From Dehalococcoidia bacterium (GTDB taxonomy: Bacteria; Chloroflexota; Dehalococcoidia; JACPQF01), in the NCBI GenBank assembly GCA_030650265.1, contig JAUSEJ010000035.1, positions 1 to 6,926 of the forward strand: a stretch of 6,926 nt of DNA, in the 5' to 3' direction. Positions 1-6,098 of the stretch are shown here, in pieces (the first letter of the stretch is position 1; every line of letters begins with the position of its first letter). The notes under the pieces are model-generated. The model was not told the origin of the DNA, did not search any database, and saw only the letters and a program-made list of their open reading frames with translations. A program made the translations under genes and the position numbers.

Positions 1-1
1 C

Positions 2-304
2 GAGGACACCTCCAGTTACGAAGAGCTCAAGGTGTTCAAGGCTGGCTTGACTGAGAAGAGGGACAGGTTCATGGCTACGACCATTGATGAAACCATGGGG
101 GACGGAGAAGTAGCTGTCCTTTTCGTCGGGGCTTATCACGACGTCCACCTATATTTGCCGGCAGACATCGCAGTTCAACAGCTGAAGGAGCGAGATAGGG
201 TCAAGGCCTACTTTGAGGAGTTGGCGTCCGGGAGAGGAGAGAAGAGATTTCGGCAACTGGCCCGCTATTTGAGATCTCCGGTACCTGCTCAGCGAACAGT
301 GTAA
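2..304 (+). CDS. C-terminal part of an uncharacterised protein (5' end outside the window)
   Basis: The frame is open from the first full codon at position 2 to TAA at 302-304, giving 100 residues. There is a GTG at 32 and an ATG at 71, but the frame is open and protein-like upstream of both (EDTSSYEELK), so this is most likely the tail of a longer gene cut by the window edge. Visible features are a charged helical stretch (TEKRDRFMATTIDETM), a hydrophobic strand followed by a small-residue turn (VAVLFVGAYHDV, about residues 40-51), then LPADIAVQQLKERDRVKAYFEEL and a basic C-terminus ending RSPVPAQRTV. No signal peptide or membrane segment is visible in this part. I have a loose memory of similar short conserved hypothetical proteins with a 'GE-x-x-VLFxGA-H-DV' pattern, but I cannot assign a function. 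It converges on ffh, with 125 bp between the two stop codons. Confidence 0.7.
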   Translation, partial: EDTSSYEELKVFKAGLTEKRDRFMATTIDETMGDGEVAVLFVGAYHDVHLYLPADIAVQQLKERDRVKAYFEELASGRGEKRFRQLARYLRSPVPAQRTV

Positions 305-429
305 ACTCTCGCCAGGCAGGCGACTTCACAGAAGTCCGGACTGTTCACTGCGGTCTTAGGAAGCGAGCAGTTGCAAGACATAGCGTTCTTCGCCCTAAAA
401 GAATGCAAGACTATCAAGGCAACCGGTCG
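305..429. other. Convergent intergenic gap between the partial gene and ffh
   Basis: This gap lies between the stop codons of two convergent genes. It carries the inverted-repeat cluster listed separately at 322-342 and a second possible hairpin at 383-406, with arms GCGTTCTT (383-390) and AAGAATGC (399-406) and an 8-nt loop. The second hairpin pairs fully, with one G-U, only in plus-strand RNA; the minus-strand version has an A-C mismatch. An 8-bp direct repeat GCAAGACA/GCAAGACT flanks its arms. Neither hairpin is followed by a convincing T-tract. The short open frames starting at 371 and 403 run into ffh on the opposite strand and look like shadows. Confidence 0.4.
322..342. terminator. Possible terminator hairpin and overlapping palindrome
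   Basis: GACTTC (322-327), loop ACA and GAAGTC (331-336) form a perfect 6-bp stem starting 18 nt after the TAA of the upstream partial gene. It overlaps a perfect 10-bp palindrome AGTCCGGACT at 333-342, so two alternative pairings are possible. A position between convergent genes suits a bidirectional terminator. There is no U-tract on either side, so intrinsic termination is doubtful. Confidence 0.25.
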
Positions 430-1755
430 CTACCGAAACATGCCCATGAAGTTCGGCATACGACCGGTAGACATCTGCTTCATCATTTTACGCATCTGGT
501 TGAATTGGTTGAGAAGCTGGTTGACGTCGGCGGGCACAGTACCGCTGCCGCGAGAGATACGACGGCGACGGCTGCCGTCGATGATGTGGGGATTTCGTCT
601 TTCCAGGGGAGTCATCGAATAGATGATGGCCTCGATCCGTTTCAATTGCTTGTCGTCGGTCGCCTCCGACGGTAGCTTCTTGCTCAACGAAGAAAAGCCA
701 GGGATCATGTCGATTAGCTGGCTAAGCGGACCCATCTTCTTCACCTGCTGAAGCTGGGACAAAAAGTCTTCGAGGTTAAAGGTCGCATTGCGAAGTTTCT
801 TCTCCATGGCCTTCGCCTGATCCTGATCGACGTTTGCCTGTGCCTTCTCTATCAGGCTCAATACGTCGCCCATACCCAGGATACGTGAGGCCATGCGGTC
901 TGGATAGAACTGTTCAAGGGCGTCGAGCTTCTCGCCAGTTCCTACCAGCTTAATGGGCACTCCTGTAACCGACTTGACAGATAGGGCCGCACCCCCGCGC
1001 GCGTCGCCGTCAGTCTTGGTCAAGATCAGGCCGGTAAGCCCAACTTGATTGTTGAATTCCTGCGCCGCCTTCACCGCATCCTGTCCGGTCATGGCATCGG
1101 CGATGAAAAGGACCTCGTGCGGCTTCACCTTGCCCTTTATCGCTACCAACTCCTGCATCATCGTTTCGTCGATATGCAAGCGCCCGGCCGTATCTAGAAT
1201 GACATGAGAAGCGGCGATCTCCCGGGCCCGCCGGAGGGAGTTATTGCAGATATCCACCGGTTTCGCCTTGTCTTCGCTGTAAACCGGTATATCCAACTGT
1301 TTGCCAAGGGTGATCAATTGAGTGACAGCCGCCGGCCTGTATACATCAGCCGCGACAAGAAGAGGATGATGGCCAGAACGCCGGAGATGGAGCGCCAGCT
1401 TTGCCGCAGTGGTAGTCTTGCCCGATCCCTGTAAACCGACCAGCATGTATACTGCCGGCGGCTGGGAGGCGTTCTCGAGCCGGCTCTGCCCGCCGCCGAG
1501 AACGTTGACCAGTTCTTCGTTCACAATTTTCACGACTTGCTGGCCAGGTGTAAGGCTCTTCAACACCTCAATGCCGACGGCCTTTTCGCGCACACGCCCG
1601 ACGAAATCTTTGACCACCTTGAAGTTCACGTCAGCCTCAAGCAAGGCCAGTCGAACCTCGCGCAGCGCCTCCTCGACGTCCTTCTCAGTGAGCCGTCCCT
1701 TATTGTTTAGCTTCGCAAATACCTTCTGAAGTTTATCCGAAAGGCTCTCAAACAT
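430..1755 (-). CDS. ffh: Signal recognition particle protein Ffh (SRP54 GTPase)
   Basis: Ffh binds signal sequences of nascent membrane and secreted proteins, together with the SRP RNA, and delivers ribosomes to the FtsY receptor in a GTP-dependent cycle. From the chosen start the protein has 441 residues, normal for the family. The N domain starts MFESLSDKLQ and contains ALLEADVNFKVVKDF. The G domain shows G1 GLQGSGKTTT (107-116), DVYRPAA (137-143), G3 DTAGR (188-192), G4 TKTDGDARGG (246-255) and GTGEK (272-276). The M domain is methionine-rich, with the RNA-binding motif SRRRRISRGSG (395-405) and the tail MRKMMKQMSTGRMPNFMGMF. The start is ATG 1755, because GAGG (1765-1762) lies 6 nt upstream. 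ATG 1758 is only 3 nt from it, and GTG 1767 falls at the predicted transcription start. The stop is TAG at 432-430. All key residues are intact. It has its own divergent promoter and no visible operon partner in the window. Confidence 0.97.
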   Translation of the reverse strand: MFESLSDKLQKVFAKLNNKGRLTEKDVEEALREVRLALLEADVNFKVVKDFVGRVREKAVGIEVLKSLTPGQQVVKIVNEELVNVLGGGQSRLENASQPPAVYMLVGLQGSGKTTTAAKLALHLRRSGHHPLLVAADVYRPAAVTQLITLGKQLDIPVYSEDKAKPVDICNNSLRRAREIAASHVILDTAGRLHIDETMMQELVAIKGKVKPHEVLFIADAMTGQDAVKAAQEFNNQVGLTGLILTKTDGDARGGAALSVKSVTGVPIKLVGTGEKLDALEQFYPDRMASRILGMGDVLSLIEKAQANVDQDQAKAMEKKLRNATFNLEDFLSQLQQVKKMGPLSQLIDMIPGFSSLSKKLPSEATDDKQLKRIEAIIYSMTPLERRNPHIIDGSRRRRISRGSGTVPADVNQLLNQFNQMRKMMKQMSTGRMPNFMGMFR

Positions 1756-1758
1756 CAT

Positions 1759-1765
1759 CTTCCTC
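1759..1765 (-). promoter_or_regulatory. Shine-Dalgarno sequence of ffh
   Basis: On the minus strand GAGGAAG precedes two consecutive ATG codons at 1758 and 1755. The GAGG core is 3 nt from the first and 6 nt from the second, which favours ATG 1755 and the family-typical N-terminus MFESL. The in-frame GTG at 1767 overlaps this site and is unlikely to be the start. Confidence 0.65.
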
Positions 1766-1774
1766 ACTATTTAT

Positions 1775-1804
1775 ATTTTAACCCGATCGAGATACCGCGG
1801 TCAA
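1775..1804 (-). promoter_or_regulatory. Sigma70-type promoter of ffh
   Basis: On the minus strand TTGACC (1804-1799, 5 of 6 matches to TTGACA) is followed by an 18-bp spacer and TAAAAT (1780-1775, 5 of 6 matches to TATAAT). Transcription would start near 1768, leaving a leader of only about 12 nt that consists mainly of the Shine-Dalgarno sequence. The A/T-rich run around the -10 box stands out against the GC-rich surroundings. Confidence 0.65.
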
Positions 1805-1836
1805 GCCAGGCAGAGGGCTGGAACGCGATCAAGAGA

Positions 1837-1865
1837 TTGATTAGCAATCAGAAAGGCGGTATAAT
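1837..1865 (+). promoter_or_regulatory. Sigma70-type promoter of the LAL regulator gene
   Basis: TTGATT (1837-1842, 4 of 6 matches to TTGACA), a 17-bp spacer and a perfect TATAAT (1860-1865) form a good sigma70-type promoter. Transcription would start near 1872. The TTG at 1837 is also the most upstream in-frame start codon of the regulator ORF, so that codon cannot be the translation start if this promoter is used. The leader to ATG 1951 would be about 80 nt. Confidence 0.6.
1838..1850. promoter_or_regulatory. Possible operator: inverted repeat over the -35 box
   Basis: TGATT (1838-1842), AGC and AATCA (1846-1850) form a perfect 5-bp inverted repeat that covers the -35 box of the regulator promoter. 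A dimeric repressor or an autoregulator could bind here. The arms are short and the repeat may be chance, so this is only a candidate. Confidence 0.25.
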
Positions 1866-1950
1866 TCGCCATAACAACTGCACGAGAAATCGGCGGGGCC
1901 AGATGGGCCGCACCAGATCTATCGGCCTGATCGAACGGAAGTGGTTGGTG

Positions 1951-4900
1951 ATGGACAAGCACATCAGCGACAAGAACACCTACCCTGTACGGGGACCGTC
2001 CTTCGGCCTGGGAGCGAACGCACCTTTCGTCGGGCGTGACGACGAGTTGAACCGCTTGACCGCTGCCTTGAACATGGTGGCCGATGGTCAAGGACGGATT
2101 GTCTTCCTAACCGGTCAACCTGGCATCGGCAAGACCCGCCTGGCCCACGAGGCTCTCGCCCTGGCAAAGATACAGGGCTTCACGGTACTCGAGGGACGGG
2201 CCTATCCGCTAGGGGCAGGACTGGCCTATGCCCCAATCATCGAGGCTTTCGGTCCACTGCTTCGCAGCCTTGATCGAGCAAGATTGAAGGTTCTGGTCGA
2301 TGGTCTGCCTGATCTCTCCCGCCTGTTTACTGGCCTTCGCCTTCCTTTTCCGCCCCTGTCTGAAGGACTTGGCGATCATTCTCTGGATAAGACTCGTCTT
2401 TTCGAGGCGGTCATGCGGCTTATCGAACGACTGGCAAAACAGGCGCCAGTTGCCCTTTTCATCGACGACCTCCACCGGGCAGACCCCGCCACTTTCGAAC
2501 TGCTGCACTACCTGGCGCGCGGCCTCTTCGTTCAACGGGTGCTTTTCCTTGCTACCTATAGCGACAGCCCTCTTGACGCTAACCGTGGCCTACGAGCCCT
2601 GATCGGGCCACTTCAGCGCGATAGACTGGCCGACGAGATAGTTGTGCCCCGCCTGGGCCAGGAGGCCCTGCACAAGATGGTACGGAGCATGCTTGATGGC
2701 GCGGCGCCGGCGGATCTGATCACCCTTCTCGATGCTCGTGCTGGCGCCACTCCCCTGTTCGTCGAGGCATTCATCAATGCTCTAGTGGAATCGGGCAATC
2801 TGTACTGCACCGACCGGGGCTGGGAGCTCAATACCGGTGGAGCGACCGCCCTACCGCCGAACGTCCGACGCCTCATCATGGACCGACTGGAACGCCTGGC
2901 GCCGGCAGATCGTCGAGTTCTCGACCTGATCGCCACCATGGGTGACGCTACTTCGCACCTGATCCTGCGCGCAGCCAGCGGCTTCGAGGAAAATGTTCTG
3001 CTCGAAGCGCTGCGCAATCTCAGAGCCACTGGATTGATCGCCGAGAGCCTGGACGGATCAGATGTCGCCTACAACATAACTCACCCGCTCGTTCAGGAGG
3101 TAGCCTACGGTGAGCTACCGGAGATGGTACGCCGACGGGCTCATCTAGCAGCTATAGAGGCGCTCGAACGACTGCGTCCGGAAGACGTAAACCGTCTGGC
3201 CCGTCACTATCGTGGCGCCGGGTCTGAGGCCAACGGCGACCGCGCTTTAGCGGCCCTACTGGCGGCTGGCGAGCGGGCTTTCACACTTTATGCCCACGAT
3301 GAGGCCGCCCGGCATTACAGTGCGGCCCTGGCGATGGTGCGCGATGGCCGCTATTCGCGGAAGACGGCCCCTGGTGGCGACGACCCCCTGCTCCCATGGC
3401 TATTGGAGAGATTGGGCGAAGCGTGGGAGCGAATTGGCGAGCGAGCTGCCGCCGTCGGCCTGTGGAACGAAGCGCTTACCGAGCGAGAACGAGCAGGCGA
3501 CATGGTGGCTGCATCTCGCGTTCGCTGCCAACTAGCTGTGGCCGAATGGGACAGAGGTCACTTCGAAACTGCGGAGTCTCACTTGCAGGCTGGCCTGACG
3601 GCGCTATCAGGCCAGGAGCCTTGCCAAGAACTTTTGGACTTGAACTACGCTCGATTCAGTATCCTGAGCAGACGCGGAGATGTCGCTGGGATGAAGGAAG
3701 CGGTGGCAGAGATTCTATCCGTGGCCGAGCGTCTGGCGTCACCGACGGCGGAGGCCGAGGCAAATCTAGCCGCCTCTTTGTTTAGTCTGGGACAGGGCAA
3801 TATTACTGCCGCGCGCGAGCGAGCACTGCGTGCCGTACTAGTGGCGGAACAAGCGCAGGATATGGTAACTCGCTGCAAAGCCGACGGCACACTGGTAACA
3901 ATCGGCATGCGCCTCGGGGACCACGCCTTCATGCATTACCATGCTACTCGCGGATTGGCCGTGGCCCGACGCCTTGGCGTGCCGTCAATTGAAGTCGTTC
4001 TTCGCTCTCGTTTGGCCCTCGCCAACTTCATTTCTGGCGCCTGGAGCGAATCCTTGCGGAACAGCCAAGACGCTGTCGCCCTGGCCCGACGGGTCGGCCA
4101 CGCCCGTGATCTGGCTTATGCCCTCGCCGGTCGAGCCATGACACTTGCTTTGCAGGGGGACTTGGCCGAGGCCGCTGATTGCGTCACCGAAGCCCGCCTC
4201 GCCTTTGGCAGCGGATTACCGATGGATAGGTTCATCTCGGGTATCGTTGACATCGCCGAGACGTCCCTCGCGCTCGAGCGGGGTCAATTGGAGCGCGCGC
4301 TGGGCATTGCCAGAGGCTTCCTTGCGCCGCCGGAGTCACAAGGCACTCCATCTGGATTGCTGCCACCATACCTGCCGATGGGCTTGATGCTGCTCGTCGA
4401 AGCTCAGGTTGCGGCAGGAGAAGCCAAGAACGCGCTGAAGACCTCTCGCAGCCTCGCCAAGCTGGGTCCAACCGGCAATCAGTATATCTCTGCACTGGCC
4501 TCCCGGTCTGAGGGTCTGGCTCAACGGGCTCTGGGTCAACCGATGGTTGCTATCGCTTGTCTGACTCGGGCCCACGAAGACTTTGCCGCTCTGGAAATGC
4601 CGTTTGAGGCAGCTCGATCTTTGCTGGAACTGGCAGATTTGGCCCTCCACGGAAAGGGTGGGAAACCAGACTTGGCCATCAAGTCTGCACAGCAGAGTCT
4701 GGCAATTTTTGAACGACTCGGCGCTCAGTACTATGCGGAGAGAGCCCGACGCCTGCTTACCGCTATGGGTATTTCGCCGCAGTCAACCCGCCGCTCCCGT
4801 CTGGGGGGGATCTCCGTCAGCGCTCGAGAGCTAGAAATAGCGCGATTGGTGGCCCAGGGTATGACTACTTCGGAAATTGCCGAGCGACTGACGCTTAGCC

Positions 4901-5001
4901 CTCTTACCGTCACCGCTCACCTACGCCGCGTCTATGCCCGATTGGGAATCAGCTCGCGGACCGCTCTGGCGAGATGCGTGATCGAAGCAGGTCTGCTGTA
5001 G
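1951..5001 (+). CDS. LAL-type transcriptional regulator (STAND/AAA ATPase, helical repeats, LuxR-family HTH)
   Basis: This is a large cytoplasmic transcription regulator of 1016 residues, of the MalT/LAL type: ATP-driven, effector-sensing, probably oligomerising. FVGRDDELNRL (26-36) opens the ATPase module. Walker A is GQPGIGKTR (55-63) and Walker B is VALFIDDLHRAD (167-178). GATPLFVEAF (265-274) and THPLVQEVAYGELPEMVRRRAH (from 377) match conserved positions of the family. About 430-940 is alanine/leucine-rich paired helices, consistent with TPR-like repeats. The GerE-type HTH spans 951-1016: SARELEIARLVAQG, SEIAERL and TVTAHLRRVYARLGISSRTAL. ATG 1951 was chosen because GGAAG lies 9 nt upstream. 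TTG 1837 is inside the promoter. ATG 1903 (adding 16 residues) remains possible, but only a poor G-rich Shine-Dalgarno precedes it. At 204 the usual arginine after TY in this family (ATYR) is serine (ATYSD). Its effector and target genes are unknown; the selenoprotein operon downstream is a candidate target by position only. Confidence 0.9.
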   Translation: MDKHISDKNTYPVRGPSFGLGANAPFVGRDDELNRLTAALNMVADGQGRIVFLTGQPGIGKTRLAHEALALAKIQGFTVLEGRAYPLGAGLAYAPIIEAFGPLLRSLDRARLKVLVDGLPDLSRLFTGLRLPFPPLSEGLGDHSLDKTRLFEAVMRLIERLAKQAPVALFIDDLHRADPATFELLHYLARGLFVQRVLFLATYSDSPLDANRGLRALIGPLQRDRLADEIVVPRLGQEALHKMVRSMLDGAAPADLITLLDARAGATPLFVEAFINALVESGNLYCTDRGWELNTGGATALPPNVRRLIMDRLERLAPADRRVLDLIATMGDATSHLILRAASGFEENVLLEALRNLRATGLIAESLDGSDVAYNITHPLVQEVAYGELPEMVRRRAHLAAIEALERLRPEDVNRLARHYRGAGSEANGDRALAALLAAGERAFTLYAHDEAARHYSAALAMVRDGRYSRKTAPGGDDPLLPWLLERLGEAWERIGERAAAVGLWNEALTERERAGDMVAASRVRCQLAVAEWDRGHFETAESHLQAGLTALSGQEPCQELLDLNYARFSILSRRGDVAGMKEAVAEILSVAERLASPTAEAEANLAASLFSLGQGNITAARERALRAVLVAEQAQDMVTRCKADGTLVTIGMRLGDHAFMHYHATRGLAVARRLGVPSIEVVLRSRLALANFISGAWSESLRNSQDAVALARRVGHARDLAYALAGRAMTLALQGDLAEAADCVTEARLAFGSGLPMDRFISGIVDIAETSLALERGQLERALGIARGFLAPPESQGTPSGLLPPYLPMGLMLLVEAQVAAGEAKNALKTSRSLAKLGPTGNQYISALASRSEGLAQRALGQPMVAIACLTRAHEDFAALEMPFEAARSLLELADLALHGKGGKPDLAIKSAQQSLAIFERLGAQYYAERARRLLTAMGISPQSTRRSRLGGISVSARELEIARLVAQGMTTSEIAERLTLSPLTVTAHLRRVYARLGISSRTALARCVIEAGLL

Positions 5002-5120
5002 AATAGCCTCTGCCAGTGGTTTGCGGCATGGTCATTCCGATATCTTATTTAGCAACCCAAAATGAATCGGTTCGAGAACTCATTTCGAAAGAGAATCTGG
5101 TTTGATAGTCCGTTTTCTCC
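5002..5120 (+). other. Intergenic region after the LAL regulator, with an imperfect hairpin
   Basis: No gene is visible here. AAATGA (5060-5065) pairs with TCATTT (5080-5085), and inside it GTTC-GA-GAAC (5070-5079) is a near-palindrome, giving an imperfect hairpin with a 4-nt bulge on the left arm. It lies about 60 nt after the regulator stop and lacks an adjoining strong T-tract, so a terminator role is weakly supported. A second weak pairing, GAGAA (5091-5095) with TTCTC (5115-5119), lies just before the next promoter. Confidence 0.3.
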
Positions 5121-5150
5121 TATACAGACTGGCGACGACTGTGTTATAAT
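5121..5150 (+). promoter_or_regulatory. Promoter of the selenoprotein operon
   Basis: A perfect -10 box TATAAT (5145-5150) is preceded at 18 bp by TATACA (5121-5126, 4 of 6 matches to TTGACA). Transcription would start near 5157. It is the best promoter-like sequence between the regulator and the selenoprotein gene, and it implies a 5' leader of roughly 330 nt. Confidence 0.5.
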
Positions 5151-5156
5151 AGGGAA

Positions 5157-5485
5157 TCCTTACGATATCAACTAAGGTCATAGACGACCCTGAGATCTCT
5201 ACGTCAGAGCAAAGAGCCCTTCCGGTGGAAGGACGACCCTCAAAGTCTCATTGTTGATGAATAGGATTGGCAGTGCAAGGATACCGGTCTTCTCTGTGCA
5301 ACTAATTGTTCGTGGGTATCTCATTCCAAAGCAGTCTCGGCACAAAGAACGCAGACCAGTGTATCCCTCATCGAGGCAGCGTCTACCGCAGTCCCAATCC
5401 CGGATCGATAGAAAAGGCAGCGGGAACCGGGCACAGTTGAAACTGGCATCAAGAAAATGGGTTCAACCATGAAAGGAGATGGGAA
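5157..5485 (+). other. Long untranslated leader of the selenoprotein operon, no recognised riboswitch
   Basis: No convincing gene lies here. A TTG-started open frame at 5251-5472 encodes a K/R/S/Q-rich peptide without family resemblance, and I treat it as spurious. The first 85 nt are rich in small inverted repeats: GGTC (5176-5179) with GACC (5186-5189), the palindrome GAGATCTC (5192-5199), and CCTTCC-GGT-GGAAGG (5218-5232). I looked for landmarks of cobalamin, glycine, SAM and THF riboswitches and saw none. The end carries a good Shine-Dalgarno, AGGAG at 5474-5478, for the gene at 5486. Confidence 0.4.
5183..5240 (+). repeat. Direct repeat GACGACCCT flanking a palindrome and a perfect hairpin
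   Basis: GACGACCCT occurs at 5183-5191 and again at 5232-5240, with start points 49 nt apart. Between them are the palindrome GAGATCTC (5192-5199) and the perfect 6-bp hairpin CCTTCC/GGAAGG with a 3-nt loop (5218-5232), whose last base is also the first base of the second repeat. The repeat pair could be a protein-binding site or part of a structured leader, and could also be chance. Confidence 0.35.
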
Positions 5486-6055
5486 ATGGATGGTTCAATG
5501 ACAGTGATTCTCGATCCAACCGGGTTGGAAAGGTCTGGAGGCCTTAATCTAGCTCCCCGTCCGGAAGACCTGAGGGGAAAGACGGTGGGCATACTGGACA
5601 ACGGTCGCTGGGTGACCTGGGGCATGGTCGCCGAGCATTTCACGGACAAGCTTAAGGAGCACTACGGCGTTGCCGATGTCATCTACCTGAATCAGGAGAG
5701 GGTAGGTCTGGAGCAGGGTATCGGTCGGGACGAGAGTCTCGCAGACCTGGCCAGCAAGGTTGATGTGGCCATTGTCGGACTCGGCAACTGAGGGGGCTGC
5801 ACATCGAGGCTTGTCCTCGAAGGAACTGAGTTTGAGAAAAGGGGAGTTCCGGCTGTCACTTTTGTCACCGAGTGGTTCTTGTCATTGGCCCAGACCGTCA
5901 GGAAGGGCGCCGGTCTCACGGACCTCAATCTGGTGGTTGTACCCCATCCTTTTGACAGCCGTCCGAAGGAAGAGGTCATCGAAATAGCCGATAGACTGTT
6001 TGGACAGGCTATGGCGGCCCTCACAACGGGAGCCCTGGTGCGGGTGACAAAGTAA
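5486..6055 (+). CDS. UGSC-family selenoprotein, with in-frame TGA (5789-5791) read as selenocysteine
   Basis: The frame starts at ATG 5486, with AGGAG (5474-5478) 7 nt upstream, and ends at TAA 6053-6055. It contains one internal TGA at codon 102. Read through, it gives 189 residues. The N-terminal part has VILDPTG, APRPEDLRGKTVGILDNGRW and AEHFTDKLKEHYGVADVIYLNQERVG, which match the start of UGSC-family proteins as I remember them. The TGA falls after VAIVGLGN and before GGCTSRLVLEGTEFEKRGVPAVTFVTEWF, making an N-U-G-G-C-T-S redox-type motif. The family motif is U/C-G-S-C, so Gly replaces Ser here. The 87 codons after the TGA have no other stop and keep the family pattern, ending PHPFDSRPKEEVIEIADRLFGQAM. 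The biochemical role of the family is not known to me; a Sec-x-x-Cys pair suggests thiol/selenol redox chemistry. No signal peptide or membrane segment is seen. It probably forms an operon with the gene 43 nt downstream. The alternative, a nonsense mutation, is less likely given the exact TGA position. Confidence 0.88.
5789..5820 (+). promoter_or_regulatory. Selenocysteine codon with candidate bacterial SECIS hairpin
   Basis: The TGA at 5789-5791 is followed by 12 nt and then a perfect 6-bp stem, TCGAGG (5804-5809) with CCTCGA (5815-5820), closing the 5-nt loop CTTGT. In bacteria SelB binds a minihelix just after the UGA whose apical loop carries a key G and U; here GU is at 5813-5814. From memory, the E. 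coli fdhF minihelix starts 11 nt after its UGA and spans 17 nt, as this one does, but this one lacks the bulged U. A lower stem is not obvious. The hairpin lies inside the coding sequence, as expected for a bacterial SECIS element. Confidence 0.6.
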
Positions 6056-6098
6056 GCGGTCCTATCGCGGTCCCGAAGAATAATAGGAGGATTGATCT
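6056..6098 (+). other. Short spacer with strong Shine-Dalgarno between the operon genes
   Basis: The 43-nt spacer has a perfect AGGAGG (6085-6090), 8 nt before ATG 6099. It contains no promoter or terminator that I can see, which supports co-transcription. GCGGTCC occurs twice, at 6056-6062 and 6067-6073, as a short 11-nt-spaced direct repeat of unknown meaning. Confidence 0.5.

Noticed and set aside
1801..2091. Minus-strand open frame of 96 codons across the divergent promoter region
   Set aside because: It overlaps the start of the LAL regulator and both promoters, and the translated peptide resembles no family.
2613..3029. Minus-strand open frame of 138 codons inside the regulator gene
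   Set aside because: The peptide is R/S/A-rich, typical of an antisense shadow of a GC-rich gene, and the plus-strand protein is clearly real.
5066..5084. TTCGA-containing sequence resembling a tRNA T-loop
   Set aside because: The bases flanking GGTTCGAGA do not form a 5-bp T-stem, and no acceptor or anticodon arm is visible nearby.
5157..5485. Known riboswitch (cobalamin, glycine, SAM or THF) in the leader
   Set aside because: None of the conserved core sequences that I can recall for these classes is present.
5486..5791. A complete 101-residue protein ending at TGA 5789
   Set aside because: The TGA is at the Sec position of a family motif and the same frame continues for 87 family-like codons, so this is a read-through selenoprotein and not a short gene or simple pseudogene.
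5760..5987. Open frame of 75 codons on the plus strand in another frame
   Set aside because: It overlaps the selenoprotein C-terminal half out of frame, and its translation has no family-like pattern.
5692..6024. Minus-strand open frame of 110 codons
   Set aside because: It is antisense to the selenoprotein coding region and serine/arginine/proline-rich, like a shadow frame.
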